DNA of 64,000 nucleotides from Armatimonadetes bacterium DC (GTDB lineage: Bacteria; Armatimonadota; Fimbriimonadia; Fimbriimonadales; GBS-DC), in assembly GCA_001442985.1 (NCBI GenBank), contig LDYB01000014.1, forward strand, positions 62,001 to 126,000. The letters run 5' to 3'. Below are positions 25,363 to 35,152 of this stretch, one piece after another (within the stretch, counting starts at the first letter, position 1; each line of letters opens with the position of its first letter). The translations under genes were made by a program, and so were the position numbers. A model generated the notes under the pieces. That model had not been told where the DNA came from and ran no database searches. It was given only the letters and a program-made list of their open reading frames with translations.

Positions 25363-26784
25363 TCAAAGCGTCGCCGCTTCGCCATAACGGAGCAAGCGAA
25401 CGCCCGCTGGCGAAATCATGCTGAGGGGCAGAAAAACCACATCGCCCTCCATCAGCGCGAGCCAGCCGAAAAGGGGTTGCCCTCTCCACTGGCGCAGGGC
25501 GACATCCAGCGGGCGTGGGTCGCTGGCGGTGTTGAAAATGAGGGCGCCTTCAGGCAGTTCTGCAAGCAAAGCCTGCTGCTGCGCAATTAGCGTCGGGAGC
25601 GTGAGCAGGGCGAGGGGCATCATCTCGCCGTTCTCGTCTGCCCACCAGGCGCGCCCCTCTGCCCACACCAGCTGGGCGGGCGCAATCAGCGCGGTGTGCT
25701 GGGGCGGGGCGAAGGGGTCGCTGGCATGCGCAATCAGTTGCATCCGTGCCTCGTGTGCCGAAGTGAGGGCGTGTCGCCTGATCTGGGGGAACAGGTCTGC
25801 GAAGCTCTGCCCCAGCGGCGCCTCTTCCAGAATCTTGAGGCGCTGGGGGGCGTAGCCAGGATAAAGCCCGACGCGCTTCGCCAGTAAAGGCTGGGAACGC
25901 GCGGGCTTGAACTCCAGCTGCGCGGGGTCGCCGAAGCGCAAATTCAGGGGCACAATCTTCATCTCGCGGTAGAGCGTGCCCGAATCTAAATCCATCAGGT
26001 GGCTGATGTCCAGCCGAAAGCCTGTGGGGGTGATGAGATTCTCATAGGCGAGTTCGGCGAGGCGGAGGTTTTCGCGCGGTTCGAGGTCTTTCTCGCGCCA
26101 TGTGCGTCCGAGCATCTCCTCGTACTGGTGTAGCGGGAGCGGGCGTCGGTCGGTGTAGTGTTCCTGCAGGGCGCGCAGGGTTAGCCAGAGGTTCGCCAGC
26201 CGCTGGGCGTAGCGGTGTTCAATCTGGGGTTCGGCGCGGTGCAGGCGTGCTTCCAGCAGGTCGGCGAGTTCGCTCACCGCCTGCGCCAGCCGCCGCGCCT
26301 TGAGCGACTCCAGATTCTGGCTGAGGGCGCGAAGCAGTTCAATCTTTTCGTGGCTGGCGCTTAACAAGCCGCCGCGCGCCTGCTCAATTGCAATCTTCAG
26401 AGTGTGCTGGACGCTCTGCTGCTGGAGATCCGTGCGCTCGACGGTCTCGCGCCTCGCACGACCGCGGGCGGCTTGGGCAGGCTGGGGCGTTTCTGCAAAA
26501 AGGCTCTCCTGAAAGCGTTCAGGCGTTTGCACCCATGCTATCAGCACAGCAATCGCATGTTTGCAGTAGGGCATACGGCGTGCGGCGGGGCAGCTACAGC
26601 GTGCTTTGGGAGGACTGGGGTCATGCAATTCAATCTGCACGGTGTAGGTACTGGAGCCGACGACCTGCGCGAAGAGGGTGTTGCCTGAACGCGCCATCTG
26701 GGTAATCGCATTACTGCCCACAATCTGCTCGGCGTTGCGGTAAGTGGGTGCGTCGCAGAGTGCTTTCACCGCGTCCAGCGTCAT
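25363..26784 (-). CDS. SWIM zinc-finger protein of a MoxR/VWA cluster
   Basis: This 473-residue protein has a SWIM zinc site near residue 60: CSCPAARRMPYCKHAIAVL (C-x-C ... C-x-H). SWIM domains bind nucleic acid or protein. The remaining 380 or so residues are helix-rich, with a final beta-rich segment, and are not recognised. The start codon overlaps the VWA stop (ATGA). It is the last gene of the block starting with moxR. SWIM proteins are repeatedly found with MoxR ATPases, VWA proteins and DUF5682 proteins in actinobacteria and cyanobacteria; a role in the same complex is inference. Confidence 0.82.
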   Translation of the reverse strand: MTLDAVKALCDAPTYRNAEQIVGSNAITQMARSGNTLFAQVVGSSTYTVQIELHDPSPPKARCSCPAARRMPYCKHAIAVLIAWVQTPERFQESLFAETPQPAQAARGRARRETVERTDLQQQSVQHTLKIAIEQARGGLLSASHEKIELLRALSQNLESLKARRLAQAVSELADLLEARLHRAEPQIEHRYAQRLANLWLTLRALQEHYTDRRPLPLHQYEEMLGRTWREKDLEPRENLRLAELAYENLITPTGFRLDISHLMDLDSGTLYREMKIVPLNLRFGDPAQLEFKPARSQPLLAKRVGLYPGYAPQRLKILEEAPLGQSFADLFPQIRRHALTSAHEARMQLIAHASDPFAPPQHTALIAPAQLVWAEGRAWWADENGEMMPLALLTLPTLIAQQQALLAELPEGALIFNTASDPRPLDVALRQWRGQPLFGWLALMEGDVVFLPLSMISPAGVRLLRYGEAATL

Positions 26785-27923
26785 GGGTTTGCCCCCTTCA
26801 GGATGGTCTCCATCACCTGCAACAGTTTGCGGGGCGTCGAGGCGAAGGTGGGGATATCCAGCGCCGCCACCTGACGGGCGAGCGTGCGGTCATAGGCGGG
26901 CTTGCCCTCTTCCAGCGCGAGCAGGCACAGCACATGCACCTTGCTCTCTTTGAGGAACCGCAGTCGCTGGAGCAACGCTTCAGGATTGCCCCCTTCGTAG
27001 AGGTCGGTAATCAGAATAAACAGGCACTTTTCGGGCTGCCGAATGAGCGTAGTTCCGTAGGCGACCGCCTGCGCAATATCGGTGCCGCCGCCCAGCTGCA
27101 GGTTGAAAAGCAGTTCCACAGGGTCCTCGTTGAGGTAATCGCTCACATCGACGACTTCGGTGCTGAACAGCACGAGGCGGGTGTCCAGCACCTTCAGCGA
27201 GGCAAAAAGCGCCGCCATCAGGCTGGCATGCACGGCGGAGTTCGCCATGCTGCCGCTCTGGTCTACCAGCACAATCACCTGCCAGTCGCGGAAGCGTTTC
27301 TCGTTCGCCCAGAAGTAGACCCGTTCAGGCACGATAGTTTTGTGTTCGGGCAGGTAGTGTTTGAGATTTTTGCGCACGGTGGTGCGCCAGTCGATGTTGC
27401 GGGCGGTGCGCAGGGGGCTATGGCGGTTGCGCTGGAGCGCCCCAATCACCGACTGGCGTACCTGATTTTCGAGTTTTTTGCGGAACTCCTCTACGACGGA
27501 GCGGATAATCTCGCGGGCGGTTTGTTTCACTTCGTCGGGCATCTGGTCGCGCAGGGCAAGCAGGGTGGAGACCAGATGGATGTTCGGCTCCAGTCGCTGG
27601 AGCAGTTCGGGCTGGAGCAACATCTGGGTCAGCCCGCGCCGCTCGAAGGCATCTTTCTGAATCATCACGAGCGTGTCGGCGTCAAAGAGCGTGCGAATCT
27701 GTTCGAGCCACTGGGGGATATAGGGGGTTGGATCTCCCGTACCGCCAGTGCGTGCGCTGTCGTACACGAACTCCAGCGCGTGGTCTAAGTCCTGGGGTCC
27801 GACACCCGTGGGAAGCATCTCCTGAAAGGCGTCAGGGCGCAGGCGGAAGTGGGGCGACTGCTGTTCGGCGGTGCGCCCCAGAATCAGCCTCCATCGGGTG
27901 AGCGATTCGTCGCGGTCATGCAT
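26781..27923 (-). CDS. VWA-domain protein partner of MoxR
   Basis: This 380-residue protein has an N-terminal helical half and a C-terminal von Willebrand A domain. The MIDAS metal site is complete: DQSGSMANS, the threonine in LGGGTDIAQA and the aspartate in LITDLYEGG. VWA proteins of this type work with MoxR AAA+ ATPases as adaptors that load or remodel target proteins. GGAGGG precedes ATG 27923, which overlaps the end of the upstream gene by eight bases. An in-frame extension to 28019 has no ribosome-binding site. It overlaps the SWIM start by four bases. Confidence 0.88.
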   Translation of the reverse strand: MHDRDESLTRWRLILGRTAEQQSPHFRLRPDAFQEMLPTGVGPQDLDHALEFVYDSARTGGTGDPTPYIPQWLEQIRTLFDADTLVMIQKDAFERRGLTQMLLQPELLQRLEPNIHLVSTLLALRDQMPDEVKQTAREIIRSVVEEFRKKLENQVRQSVIGALQRNRHSPLRTARNIDWRTTVRKNLKHYLPEHKTIVPERVYFWANEKRFRDWQVIVLVDQSGSMANSAVHASLMAALFASLKVLDTRLVLFSTEVVDVSDYLNEDPVELLFNLQLGGGTDIAQAVAYGTTLIRQPEKCLFILITDLYEGGNPEALLQRLRFLKESKVHVLCLLALEEGKPAYDRTLARQVAALDIPTFASTPRKLLQVMETILKGANP

Positions 27924-29148
27924 GGGCGTGCCCTCCCAATCGGGCGCGAATTTGCTCTGCCTGCTGCTGCAGGGCGGGGTCGGGGCTGTTGCGCCAGTGT
28001 TGAATGAGATAGTGCGCATACTCGGCGTAGCGGGGCAGCGCTTCGGGGTGCAGGTTCAGCACAATCGGGAAGAAGAGTGCATCGCCGAGGCTGTTCACCA
28101 CCCCCCACGGCAACAGCGGGCTGCGATTGCCGAAGTGGAACAGCAGGGGCGCGAGGCGGTAGTCGCGCGTGGCTTCAATATGGAGCTCCAGCGCGCGGGG
28201 CGTCAGGTGGGGCGAGTTCAGCAGCATCTCCGTCGCGCGTGGATGGGGCACGCGGGCAACCAGCTCCAGTCGGTCGCGAACCGAGCGCGCCAGCGCTTCC
28301 AGCGATTCCAACAACCATGTGAGAACGGGTGAGTCGTCGGGCAAGCACATCACCTCATGCGCATGGCGGCGCATTAACTCGCTGAAGCCCTGGCGCGTCA
28401 GCCCCGAATTCTGGAGCGCGTGGAGCAGTTCGGAATCTTCCAGTGTTTCGTGTGCGCGCTCTCTGGAGTCGGGCAGGGCGACCCCCAGTTGCATAGCGCG
28501 GCGTCGTAGCGGCATCGATTCGGGCAGGCGCTTGAGGTAGGGCTGGAGCGTGCGAATCTGCCCCTCTTCGTAGAGGTCCATCACGAGTTCGGCGAGACGA
28601 ATGCGCTGCAGGGGTGTGGTGTTAGATGCCAGCAGGCGCAGGCTCTGCAGAAACTGCGTGCCGTGTTCGCGCAGGCGTGCGCCCGCCTGCTGAGTCAGGA
28701 CGGAGTGCCCCAGCATCAGGCGCATGGGCGTCAGCGAGTCGCCCCACTTCCAGCGGTTAATCTGCTCTTCCAGCGCGGGCAGAAGCGCCGTAAGCGGCGC
28801 CGCGCCTGTCAGCAGGGCAATCAGCGGCTCATCGGGTGCGAAGTCCAAACTCAGCCAGCCCCGCGATTCGGGCAGTTTTGTCAGGGTCATTACGGGGTGT
28901 GTGCGGAGCAGCACCTGCTCACATACTTCCCAGAGGCGCACCAGCTCGTTGATCACCGCGGCGTATTCGGGTTCGTCGCTGGGCGTGGCGTTTGTGATGG
29001 CTTCAACGCTCTGCGCCAGCACTTCCAGCCCCACCGAGCGCAGGGGTTCCGCAAGCGCGGCGAGGCGGTCTAACGCGCTGGGGGTGTCCAGCCCCATCGC
29101 GAGCGTCTCACGCAAAGCCACCTGCAAATCTTCTATGAGTGCGCGCAT
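27916..29148 (-). CDS. Uncharacterised helical protein in the MoxR/VWA cluster
   Basis: I cannot assign a family. The 410 residues are almost entirely helical with many Leu and Glu/Arg heptad-like patterns, and no signal peptide, membrane segment or catalytic motif is visible. Its position is the guide: it overlaps the DUF5682 stop upstream (start ATG 29148 with GGAG before it) and the VWA start downstream. In other genomes a large helical protein (for example DUF5691) occupies a similar place. Whether this is a divergent member is not shown by the sequence. Confidence 0.7.
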   Translation of the reverse strand: MRALIEDLQVALRETLAMGLDTPSALDRLAALAEPLRSVGLEVLAQSVEAITNATPSDEPEYAAVINELVRLWEVCEQVLLRTHPVMTLTKLPESRGWLSLDFAPDEPLIALLTGAAPLTALLPALEEQINRWKWGDSLTPMRLMLGHSVLTQQAGARLREHGTQFLQSLRLLASNTTPLQRIRLAELVMDLYEEGQIRTLQPYLKRLPESMPLRRRAMQLGVALPDSRERAHETLEDSELLHALQNSGLTRQGFSELMRRHAHEVMCLPDDSPVLTWLLESLEALARSVRDRLELVARVPHPRATEMLLNSPHLTPRALELHIEATRDYRLAPLLFHFGNRSPLLPWGVVNSLGDALFFPIVLNLHPEALPRYAEYAHYLIQHWRNSPDPALQQQAEQIRARLGGHAHA

Positions 29149-31451
29149 AGCCACTCCAGTTGATGGTAGAGCGCCTCCACTTCGGTGGGGGTCAGCTCGG
29201 TGTAGACCCATTTGGGACGGTTCGGGTCGCCTGTCTCGTCCAGCCCGTAGAGGGCGGTCAGGTTCTCCGTGAGGTAGTGAATATCGTTTCGGCTGAGGCT
29301 GCTGAAGGCGCGTCGGAGCGCGGGCAGGGCGCGCAGGAAGTGGTCTTTGGGGATTGCCTGAACGAAGCTGTCCAGCCGCGTCACCATCTGGCGCGAGCGC
29401 GCCACCACGCCGGGATTTGCGTTCAGAAGCCCTTCAATAAACTGCGCGGTATGCACGATGTCGTTGCCCGGCGAGAGCATCCGCTGAGCGAGCGCGAACA
29501 GAGGCGATTCGGCGTCCTGCTCCCAGCCCAGCAGCCCCACGCCCAGCCCCTTGAGGTAGGGATGGGTACGCTCCAGCAGGGTCGTCTCGTGCAACTGGGC
29601 GAGCCAGAGCGTCTGATCCAGCGCGGGGACTCGCGCGGCGAGGTCGTGCATCAGGCGGATGGCTTTACCAATCTCGTAAGCGGTCTCGTCGCCGCAGTCG
29701 GTGCTGGCGGGCAGGTGGAGGCAGGCGCGGGCGTACATGCGCTCCATCAGGGGCTGGAACACCTCACGCTGGACGGCGCGCGCCCCGCCATATTCCACCA
29801 GCGCCGCCAGGCGATAGGTCGCCGCCGAGAGATGCAGAAAGTCGCCGTCGCGCACCGAGGCTTCCTCAAGCGCCTCCAGCGCGGTTCCATACAGTTCGGG
29901 CAGGTCGCACAGCACCGCCTCCAGCGCCGCTTTGCTGACCGTTTCGAGGTTCTCGCGCTCTTCCAGTCGGGGGCGGATGCGGTTGCGCGCCACCTCGCGG
30001 AGCGTGTTGCCGTAAATAACGGCTTCGGCTAAAGCGGTGTCGGTCAGGGGTGTCCACTGCACGCGCCAGTGTTCACGCAGGCGTCCAATCTGTTGCAGGG
30101 TCGCCGTTTCGCCCCGTCGGAACTCGGCGAAGGGGATGCCCGCCACATTCACGCGGTGCAGAAAGATGGATTGTTGCACGGCGTGCGGCTCGGCGAGGTT
30201 CAGGCGCAGGTCGGTGGGGTTGTCTTTGACGGGGATACCGAGCTGTTTCGCGAGCAGGTGAAACTCCTGATTGAGCGGGGGCACGCCGCAGTCGGGTGGC
30301 ACGCGCCCGACGCGCTCGCCAATCAGCACGCGCTGGAGCGCATGGCGCACGCGCTCCTCGCTCCCGCGCCCGAACGCGGCGACGCCCGCATCGATCACCT
30401 CGTCAAAGCCGGGCTGGCGCTTGCTCCGTAGCGCCGCCAGCGCTTTCGCCACACGGAACGCTTCAATCGCGTCCGCGTGCGAGGCGCTGTCGCCCTGCAG
30501 TTTCATCTGGTTCACCATGCGCGTCAGCGCGACGCAGGTCGCCATTTCCAGCGAGCCGAACTGCCAGAGGTCCTGATAAAATTGCGGCGCCCGGTTGCCC
30601 GCGCCGTAGCCCGACTGCTCCGACAGGCGCGGAAACGAGTAGGGAATCAGCACAAACTGGGCAGGCGGCGCGTTCAGCAACGGGTGATTGGGGTCGTAAT
30701 CTGCTTTGAAGTCGGGCTGGTCAAAGGCGGCGCTGTGGGCGGCGCCCACCACCAGCACAATCGCCTCTGGGGGAACGCCCTCTGCGATTGTATTCTCCAC
30801 CCAGCGCCACATGTGGGCGTTGCGCAACTGATCCATCTCACTGGGGGGCGATTCTGCTATCACCAGTTTGCCCCACTCGTGGAGCATGCGCAGCAGGATG
30901 GGGGTGGGCATGGCGTGCGATTCGAAAACGCTTTCCCACCATTCCTCGTGGTTGCGGAAGCCCATGCGCTGGGCGACGCGTGTCCACACGGAGGGGGTGT
31001 CGCTTGTGGCGGGGGCGCTTTCTTCGGAGTCGGCGTCGGGTTCGCGGAGCGCGGCGCGTGCTGGAATATCGCAAAACGCGGTAGGGATACCCAGCTCAGC
31101 CGCCGTGCGCAGGGCGACCAACTCGGGCGAGTAGTCGCACATCGGGTAGAAGCAGAACTGGGGGGTGAGGTTCGCGCTGGCGGTTTGCCCGCGCGTGTCG
31201 GGCTGGCGGTATGCCAGCAGCGCGAGGGGCGCTTCCGCCTCCGGGTGCGCCAGCGCAGGAATCCAGTCGTTGGCGTCGCAGGGACCCTCAATCAGCACGC
31301 GCTGGGGGCGCACGGCGCGAATCACCTCCGCCACCGCCCGCGCCAGCGCCGGCGAATGGTGGCGCACCGGCACCACATGCACCCCCCGAATGCGAACCGC
31401 CAGCGACTCTACTCTTTCAGCAGTCGCCGCGCCGACGCGATCTGACGCCAT
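29133..31451 (-). CDS. DUF5682 family protein (EreA/ChaN/TraB-like fold suspected)
   Basis: This 772-residue protein has the N-terminal signature of the family: HVVPVRHHSPALARAV, RVLIEGPCDAN, LLAYRQPD, FYPMCDYSPE and AAELGIPTAFCDIPA. The pattern (strand-HHSP, then IEGP, then a helix ending in G-x-P-x-x-x-x-D-I-P) recalls the EreA/ChaN/TraB hydrolase superfamily, in which the His and Glu residues are catalytic. This relationship is inference. The rest (residues 350-772) is mostly helical. GGGGAG lies before ATG 31451, and the gene overlaps the moxR end by 43 bases, so the two are coupled. Confidence 0.78.
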   Translation of the reverse strand: MASDRVGAATAERVESLAVRIRGVHVVPVRHHSPALARAVAEVIRAVRPQRVLIEGPCDANDWIPALAHPEAEAPLALLAYRQPDTRGQTASANLTPQFCFYPMCDYSPELVALRTAAELGIPTAFCDIPARAALREPDADSEESAPATSDTPSVWTRVAQRMGFRNHEEWWESVFESHAMPTPILLRMLHEWGKLVIAESPPSEMDQLRNAHMWRWVENTIAEGVPPEAIVLVVGAAHSAAFDQPDFKADYDPNHPLLNAPPAQFVLIPYSFPRLSEQSGYGAGNRAPQFYQDLWQFGSLEMATCVALTRMVNQMKLQGDSASHADAIEAFRVAKALAALRSKRQPGFDEVIDAGVAAFGRGSEERVRHALQRVLIGERVGRVPPDCGVPPLNQEFHLLAKQLGIPVKDNPTDLRLNLAEPHAVQQSIFLHRVNVAGIPFAEFRRGETATLQQIGRLREHWRVQWTPLTDTALAEAVIYGNTLREVARNRIRPRLEERENLETVSKAALEAVLCDLPELYGTALEALEEASVRDGDFLHLSAATYRLAALVEYGGARAVQREVFQPLMERMYARACLHLPASTDCGDETAYEIGKAIRLMHDLAARVPALDQTLWLAQLHETTLLERTHPYLKGLGVGLLGWEQDAESPLFALAQRMLSPGNDIVHTAQFIEGLLNANPGVVARSRQMVTRLDSFVQAIPKDHFLRALPALRRAFSSLSRNDIHYLTENLTALYGLDETGDPNRPKWVYTELTPTEVEALYHQLEWLCAHS

Positions 31452-32500
31452 ACTCTCCCCTCGCGTTTGCGAACCACCGTCTCAAGATACTCGCCCAGCG
31501 CGTCCAGGTCGCTTTTGTCTTCTTTGGCAATCGCGCCCACCAGCAGGTTCATCACATGTTTGCCGTCCACCGTGCCCTCGCCGAAGTAGTGGGCGAGCAG
31601 GCAGCCTCCAAACAGCACGCTCACCGCCTCGGCGGTACTCATCACGGTGGAGGGGCGCTTGATTTTCTGGGCGCCATCGAGGGTTTGCCCCTGACGCAGC
31701 TCCTGAAACACCGTAACGAGCGTTTCCACCACATCGTCGGGCAGGTCGGTGGGCAGTCCCTGCTCGCTGAGCATCTCCTGCGCCCGCTGGCGCACTATCT
31801 GCACCTCCTGCTGCAGGTCGGATAGCACGGGCAGCTCCACGAAGTTGAATCGGCGTTTGAGCGCGGAGGACATCTCGTTGACGCCGCGGTCGCGCGTGTT
31901 GGCGGTCGCGATGATATTGAACCCGCGCTGGGCGTACTCGATGCGCTCCAGCTCCGGAATTGCCATCGCCTTCTCGGAAAGGATGGAGATAAGCGCGTCC
32001 TGCACCTCGCTGGCGCAGCGGGTAACTTCTTCGAATCGGGCAATCTGCCCTTTGCGCATCGCGGTCAGGATGGGGCTGGGCACAAGCGCCCGCTCGCTGG
32101 GACCCTCCGCGATCAGCAGGGCGTAGTTCCACGAGTATTTAATCTGGTCTTCGGTGGTGCCCGCTGTGCCCTGCACGGTGAGCTGGGAGTTGCCGCAGAT
32201 GGCGGCGCTGAGGTGTTCCGAGAGCCACGATTTGGCGGTGCCCGGTTCGCCCACCAGGAGCAGGGCGCGGTCGCTGGCGAGGGTAGCAATCGCGACTTGC
32301 ACGCGCTCGCGGTCGCCCACATACTTGGGGCGAATCCCCAGCGACGAATCCCCCAGCACAAACACTTCCACCGCGCGGGGCGAGAGTTGCCATCCGGGCG
32401 GCTTGCTCCACCGATCCCACGCCTTGAGCTTTTCCAGCTCCTGCTGACAGCGCACCTCAACGGGAGCGCGAATGATGTGTGTCGTGTTCGCAGGCGTCAT
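31409..32500 (-). CDS. MoxR-family AAA+ ATPase
   Basis: This 363-residue AAA+ ATPase has Walker A GEPGTAKSW at about residue 83, a Walker B-position sequence IARFEEVTRC with glutamate where aspartate is usual, the MoxR helix insert ALISILSEKAMAIPEL, and sensor 1 IIATANTRDRG. The C-terminal lid domain follows. MoxR ATPases pair with VWA proteins to remodel targets. GGAGG precedes the ATG. The gene starts 18 bases after the mgtA stop and heads the five-gene module moxR-DUF5682-helical-VWA-SWIM. Confidence 0.9.
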   Translation of the reverse strand: MTPANTTHIIRAPVEVRCQQELEKLKAWDRWSKPPGWQLSPRAVEVFVLGDSSLGIRPKYVGDRERVQVAIATLASDRALLLVGEPGTAKSWLSEHLSAAICGNSQLTVQGTAGTTEDQIKYSWNYALLIAEGPSERALVPSPILTAMRKGQIARFEEVTRCASEVQDALISILSEKAMAIPELERIEYAQRGFNIIATANTRDRGVNEMSSALKRRFNFVELPVLSDLQQEVQIVRQRAQEMLSEQGLPTDLPDDVVETLVTVFQELRQGQTLDGAQKIKRPSTVMSTAEAVSVLFGGCLLAHYFGEGTVDGKHVMNLLVGAIAKEDKSDLDALGEYLETVVRKREGRVWRQIASARRLLKE

Positions 32501-32518
32501 GCGTTGTCCTCCGGGGTC

Positions 32519-35152
32519 TTAAGAATTTGCCGTAAAAGTTGTTTTCCCTGCAGGGGGTGTGGCGTGCAAATGTTCGTAAGACCAGAAGAGGCGCTTTGTT
32601 ATCTCGGCACCGCCAACATAGGCGAGCAAGATACCGCACAGGGCAATCAGAAAGAGAGGCGGCAAGGGGACAAAGCCAAGGAGTGTTCCAAGGGGGGAGT
32701 AGGGTAGCCAGAGGGTGATAATCCATACCAGCATGGAAAGCCCCAGCAACCATCGGCTGGGTAGAGACCGGAGGAAGGGGCGTCGCGTGCGCACGACAAG
32801 CACGACCATCGAGGCGGAGATAACCGATTCCACAAACCAGCCTGTGCGGAATTCAGGGGCTTGTGCATGGAGCAGCCCCAGCAAGACCCCGAAGGTCAGG
32901 TAATCAAAGATGGAACTGAGTGGACCGAACACGAGCATAAAATTCCGGAGGAGGCGGACATCCCACCGTGCAGGTTGCGCCACCTGTTCCTCGTCCACAC
33001 GATCGGTGGCAATAGCCATTTCGGGCAGATCGGTAAGCAGGTTCACGAGTAGAATCTGTTTGGGTAATAGAGGTAAGAAGGGGAGAAAGAGGGAGGCACC
33101 CGCCATGCTGAACATGTTCCCGAAGTTGGCGCTGGTCGCCATAAAGATATATTTGAGGGTGTTCACAAAGACGCGCCGCCCTTCGCGAATTCCCCCCGCC
33201 AGAACCGAGAGGTCTTTATCCAGTAGCACAATGTCCGCCGCCTCTTTGGCGACATCGGCGGCTGTGTCCACTGAAATCCCCACATCCGCGGCGTAGAGCG
33301 CAGGGGCGTCGTTAATCCCGTCGCCCAGGTAGCCCACCGTGTAGCCCGCTTTGCGCATGGCGCGTATGATACGCTCTTTGTGATGCGGTTCCACTTCCGC
33401 GAAGACATCGATCGTTTCCACCCTGCGGATCAGAGCTTCTTCGGAGAGCTGGTTAAGTGCCTGAGCGGTCATAATCCGGGGTTCCGAATAGCCCAGTTGG
33501 CGCATCAGATGGCGTGCCACGGCAGCGTGGTCGCCTGTGATGACTTTCAGCGTAACGCCGAGACGACGCAGCTGAGCCAGCGCTTCGGGAGCGGTCGGCT
33601 TCAAAGTGTCGCTGAACAAGACACACCCTATAAAAGTCATCTGGCTCTCTAACGACGCATCCAGTTTGATTTCGGCTGTGGGCAGGAATCGGACCGCGAC
33701 TCCCAGCACCCGGTAGCCTGCCTCCATCTGTTGATGAACCCATGAAACCAGCTCGCTTTGCACCTGCGAGAGGGGTACTATTTTCTCTCCGAGAAGTGCC
33801 GTATCACAGACCGCCAGAACCTGTTGGAACGCGCCTTTTGTGATTAAGACGACACGTGATGGGGCGAACTCTGGCAAACTGCCTGCGGTATTACGAGCCA
33901 ACACGCTCAGACGCTTGCGTGTGAAGTCGTAGGGAATTTCGCCGAGACGCTCCCACCCTGCCTCAAAATCACCTTCCTGCCGCTGAAGAACCTCATCAAT
34001 CGGGTTGGAAAAACCCTGCTGAAGGCGGGCGTTGACCACCGCGTAAGAAAGAACACGCGGGTCTTCGCGCCCTTGCACATCAAGCGCGGCGTGCACCTGC
34101 ATGACCCCCAGGGTGAGCGTGCCTGTCTTATCGGAGCAAAGAACATTCATGCTGCCGAGGTTTTGGATAGCCGATAACCGCTTGACCAGTGTGCGCACGC
34201 GCGCCATCTCGGATGCTCTCCGCACGAGATTGACCGTGATAATCGCAGGGAGGAGCTGAGGCGTTAACCCGACCGCCAGCGCGACCGCAAACAAAAACGA
34301 ATCGACCACGGGGCGCTTCAGGTACACATTGAACGCGAAAATCAGCAGCACCAAAATCAGCGTAACATCCAGCAGCAAGTTGCCGAATCGTCGTATACCC
34401 CGCTCGAAGTCGGTTTCTTCGGGGCGCAGCCGGAGCCTCAATGCGATCTGCCCAAACTGGGTGCGTGAGCCTGTATGCACGACCAGCATCGTCGCTTCAC
34501 CACTGGCAACATAGCTGCCCATCCAGAGCGCGTTGCCCCGCTCTGCAAGCGACGCTTCCGGAGCAGAGGGTTCGGAAGTTTTCTCCACAGGAAAACTTTC
34601 ACCTGTCAGCATTGCTTCATTCACCATCAGGTGTTGCGCCGAGACAACCACACCGTCAGCAGGAATCAGGTCTCCTGTTGTCAGATGAACGATGTCGCCG
34701 GGGACCAGTTGCGCAATCGGAATCCGGCGGAGCTGCCCGCCCCGCAGCACATTCGCCTGAACCTGAACACGCGCCAGAAGCCTTTTTAAGGCGTCCGAAG
34801 CGCTGGACTCTTGCCAGAACCCCAGAAGACCGCTCCCGATTACGATGACCCAGATAATCACTGTATCACTCCAGTCGCCCAGCATACCAGAGATGAGCGC
34901 CGCGCCGATTAAAATCAGTACAATGGGATTTGTATACTGGCGCCAGAGCATCATCAGTTTATTCGTACCGCGCGTAGCAGAGATAGTGTTGGCACCGTAG
35001 AGCGCTAGGCGGCGAGATGCCTCCGCTTCAGTTAGCCCTTCAGGGCTTGTAGACAGTTCTTCAGCGAGCCGTGTCCACGGTAAAGCCCAGAATGGCTCCG
35101 GATGCTGCGTGCTATTGTTACGGTTAGAGGAACGCGCCAGTGGAGTCATCAC
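32519..35152 (-). CDS. mgtA: Magnesium-translocating P-type ATPase (MgtA/MgtB type)
   Basis: This 877-residue type IIIB P-type ATPase imports Mg2+ across the inner membrane. Seen are the actuator motif TGESFPVEK, the phosphorylation site CSDKTGTLT (Asp of DKTGT), the hinge GDGINDAPAL, two N-terminal membrane spans in the 60-110 region and six C-terminal spans. It overlaps the L,D-transpeptidase stop by four bases. Because it sits inside an operon, there is no room for the long regulatory leader (Mg2+ riboswitch type) known from enteric mgtA. Regulation must act further upstream. Confidence 0.93.
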   Translation of the reverse strand: MMTPLARSSNRNNSTQHPEPFWALPWTRLAEELSTSPEGLTEAEASRRLALYGANTISATRGTNKLMMLWRQYTNPIVLILIGAALISGMLGDWSDTVIIWVIVIGSGLLGFWQESSASDALKRLLARVQVQANVLRGGQLRRIPIAQLVPGDIVHLTTGDLIPADGVVVSAQHLMVNEAMLTGESFPVEKTSEPSAPEASLAERGNALWMGSYVASGEATMLVVHTGSRTQFGQIALRLRLRPEETDFERGIRRFGNLLLDVTLILVLLIFAFNVYLKRPVVDSFLFAVALAVGLTPQLLPAIITVNLVRRASEMARVRTLVKRLSAIQNLGSMNVLCSDKTGTLTLGVMQVHAALDVQGREDPRVLSYAVVNARLQQGFSNPIDEVLQRQEGDFEAGWERLGEIPYDFTRKRLSVLARNTAGSLPEFAPSRVVLITKGAFQQVLAVCDTALLGEKIVPLSQVQSELVSWVHQQMEAGYRVLGVAVRFLPTAEIKLDASLESQMTFIGCVLFSDTLKPTAPEALAQLRRLGVTLKVITGDHAAVARHLMRQLGYSEPRIMTAQALNQLSEEALIRRVETIDVFAEVEPHHKERIIRAMRKAGYTVGYLGDGINDAPALYAADVGISVDTAADVAKEAADIVLLDKDLSVLAGGIREGRRVFVNTLKYIFMATSANFGNMFSMAGASLFLPFLPLLPKQILLVNLLTDLPEMAIATDRVDEEQVAQPARWDVRLLRNFMLVFGPLSSIFDYLTFGVLLGLLHAQAPEFRTGWFVESVISASMVVLVVRTRRPFLRSLPSRWLLGLSMLVWIITLWLPYSPLGTLLGFVPLPPLFLIALCGILLAYVGGAEITKRLFWSYEHLHATPPAGKTTFTANS

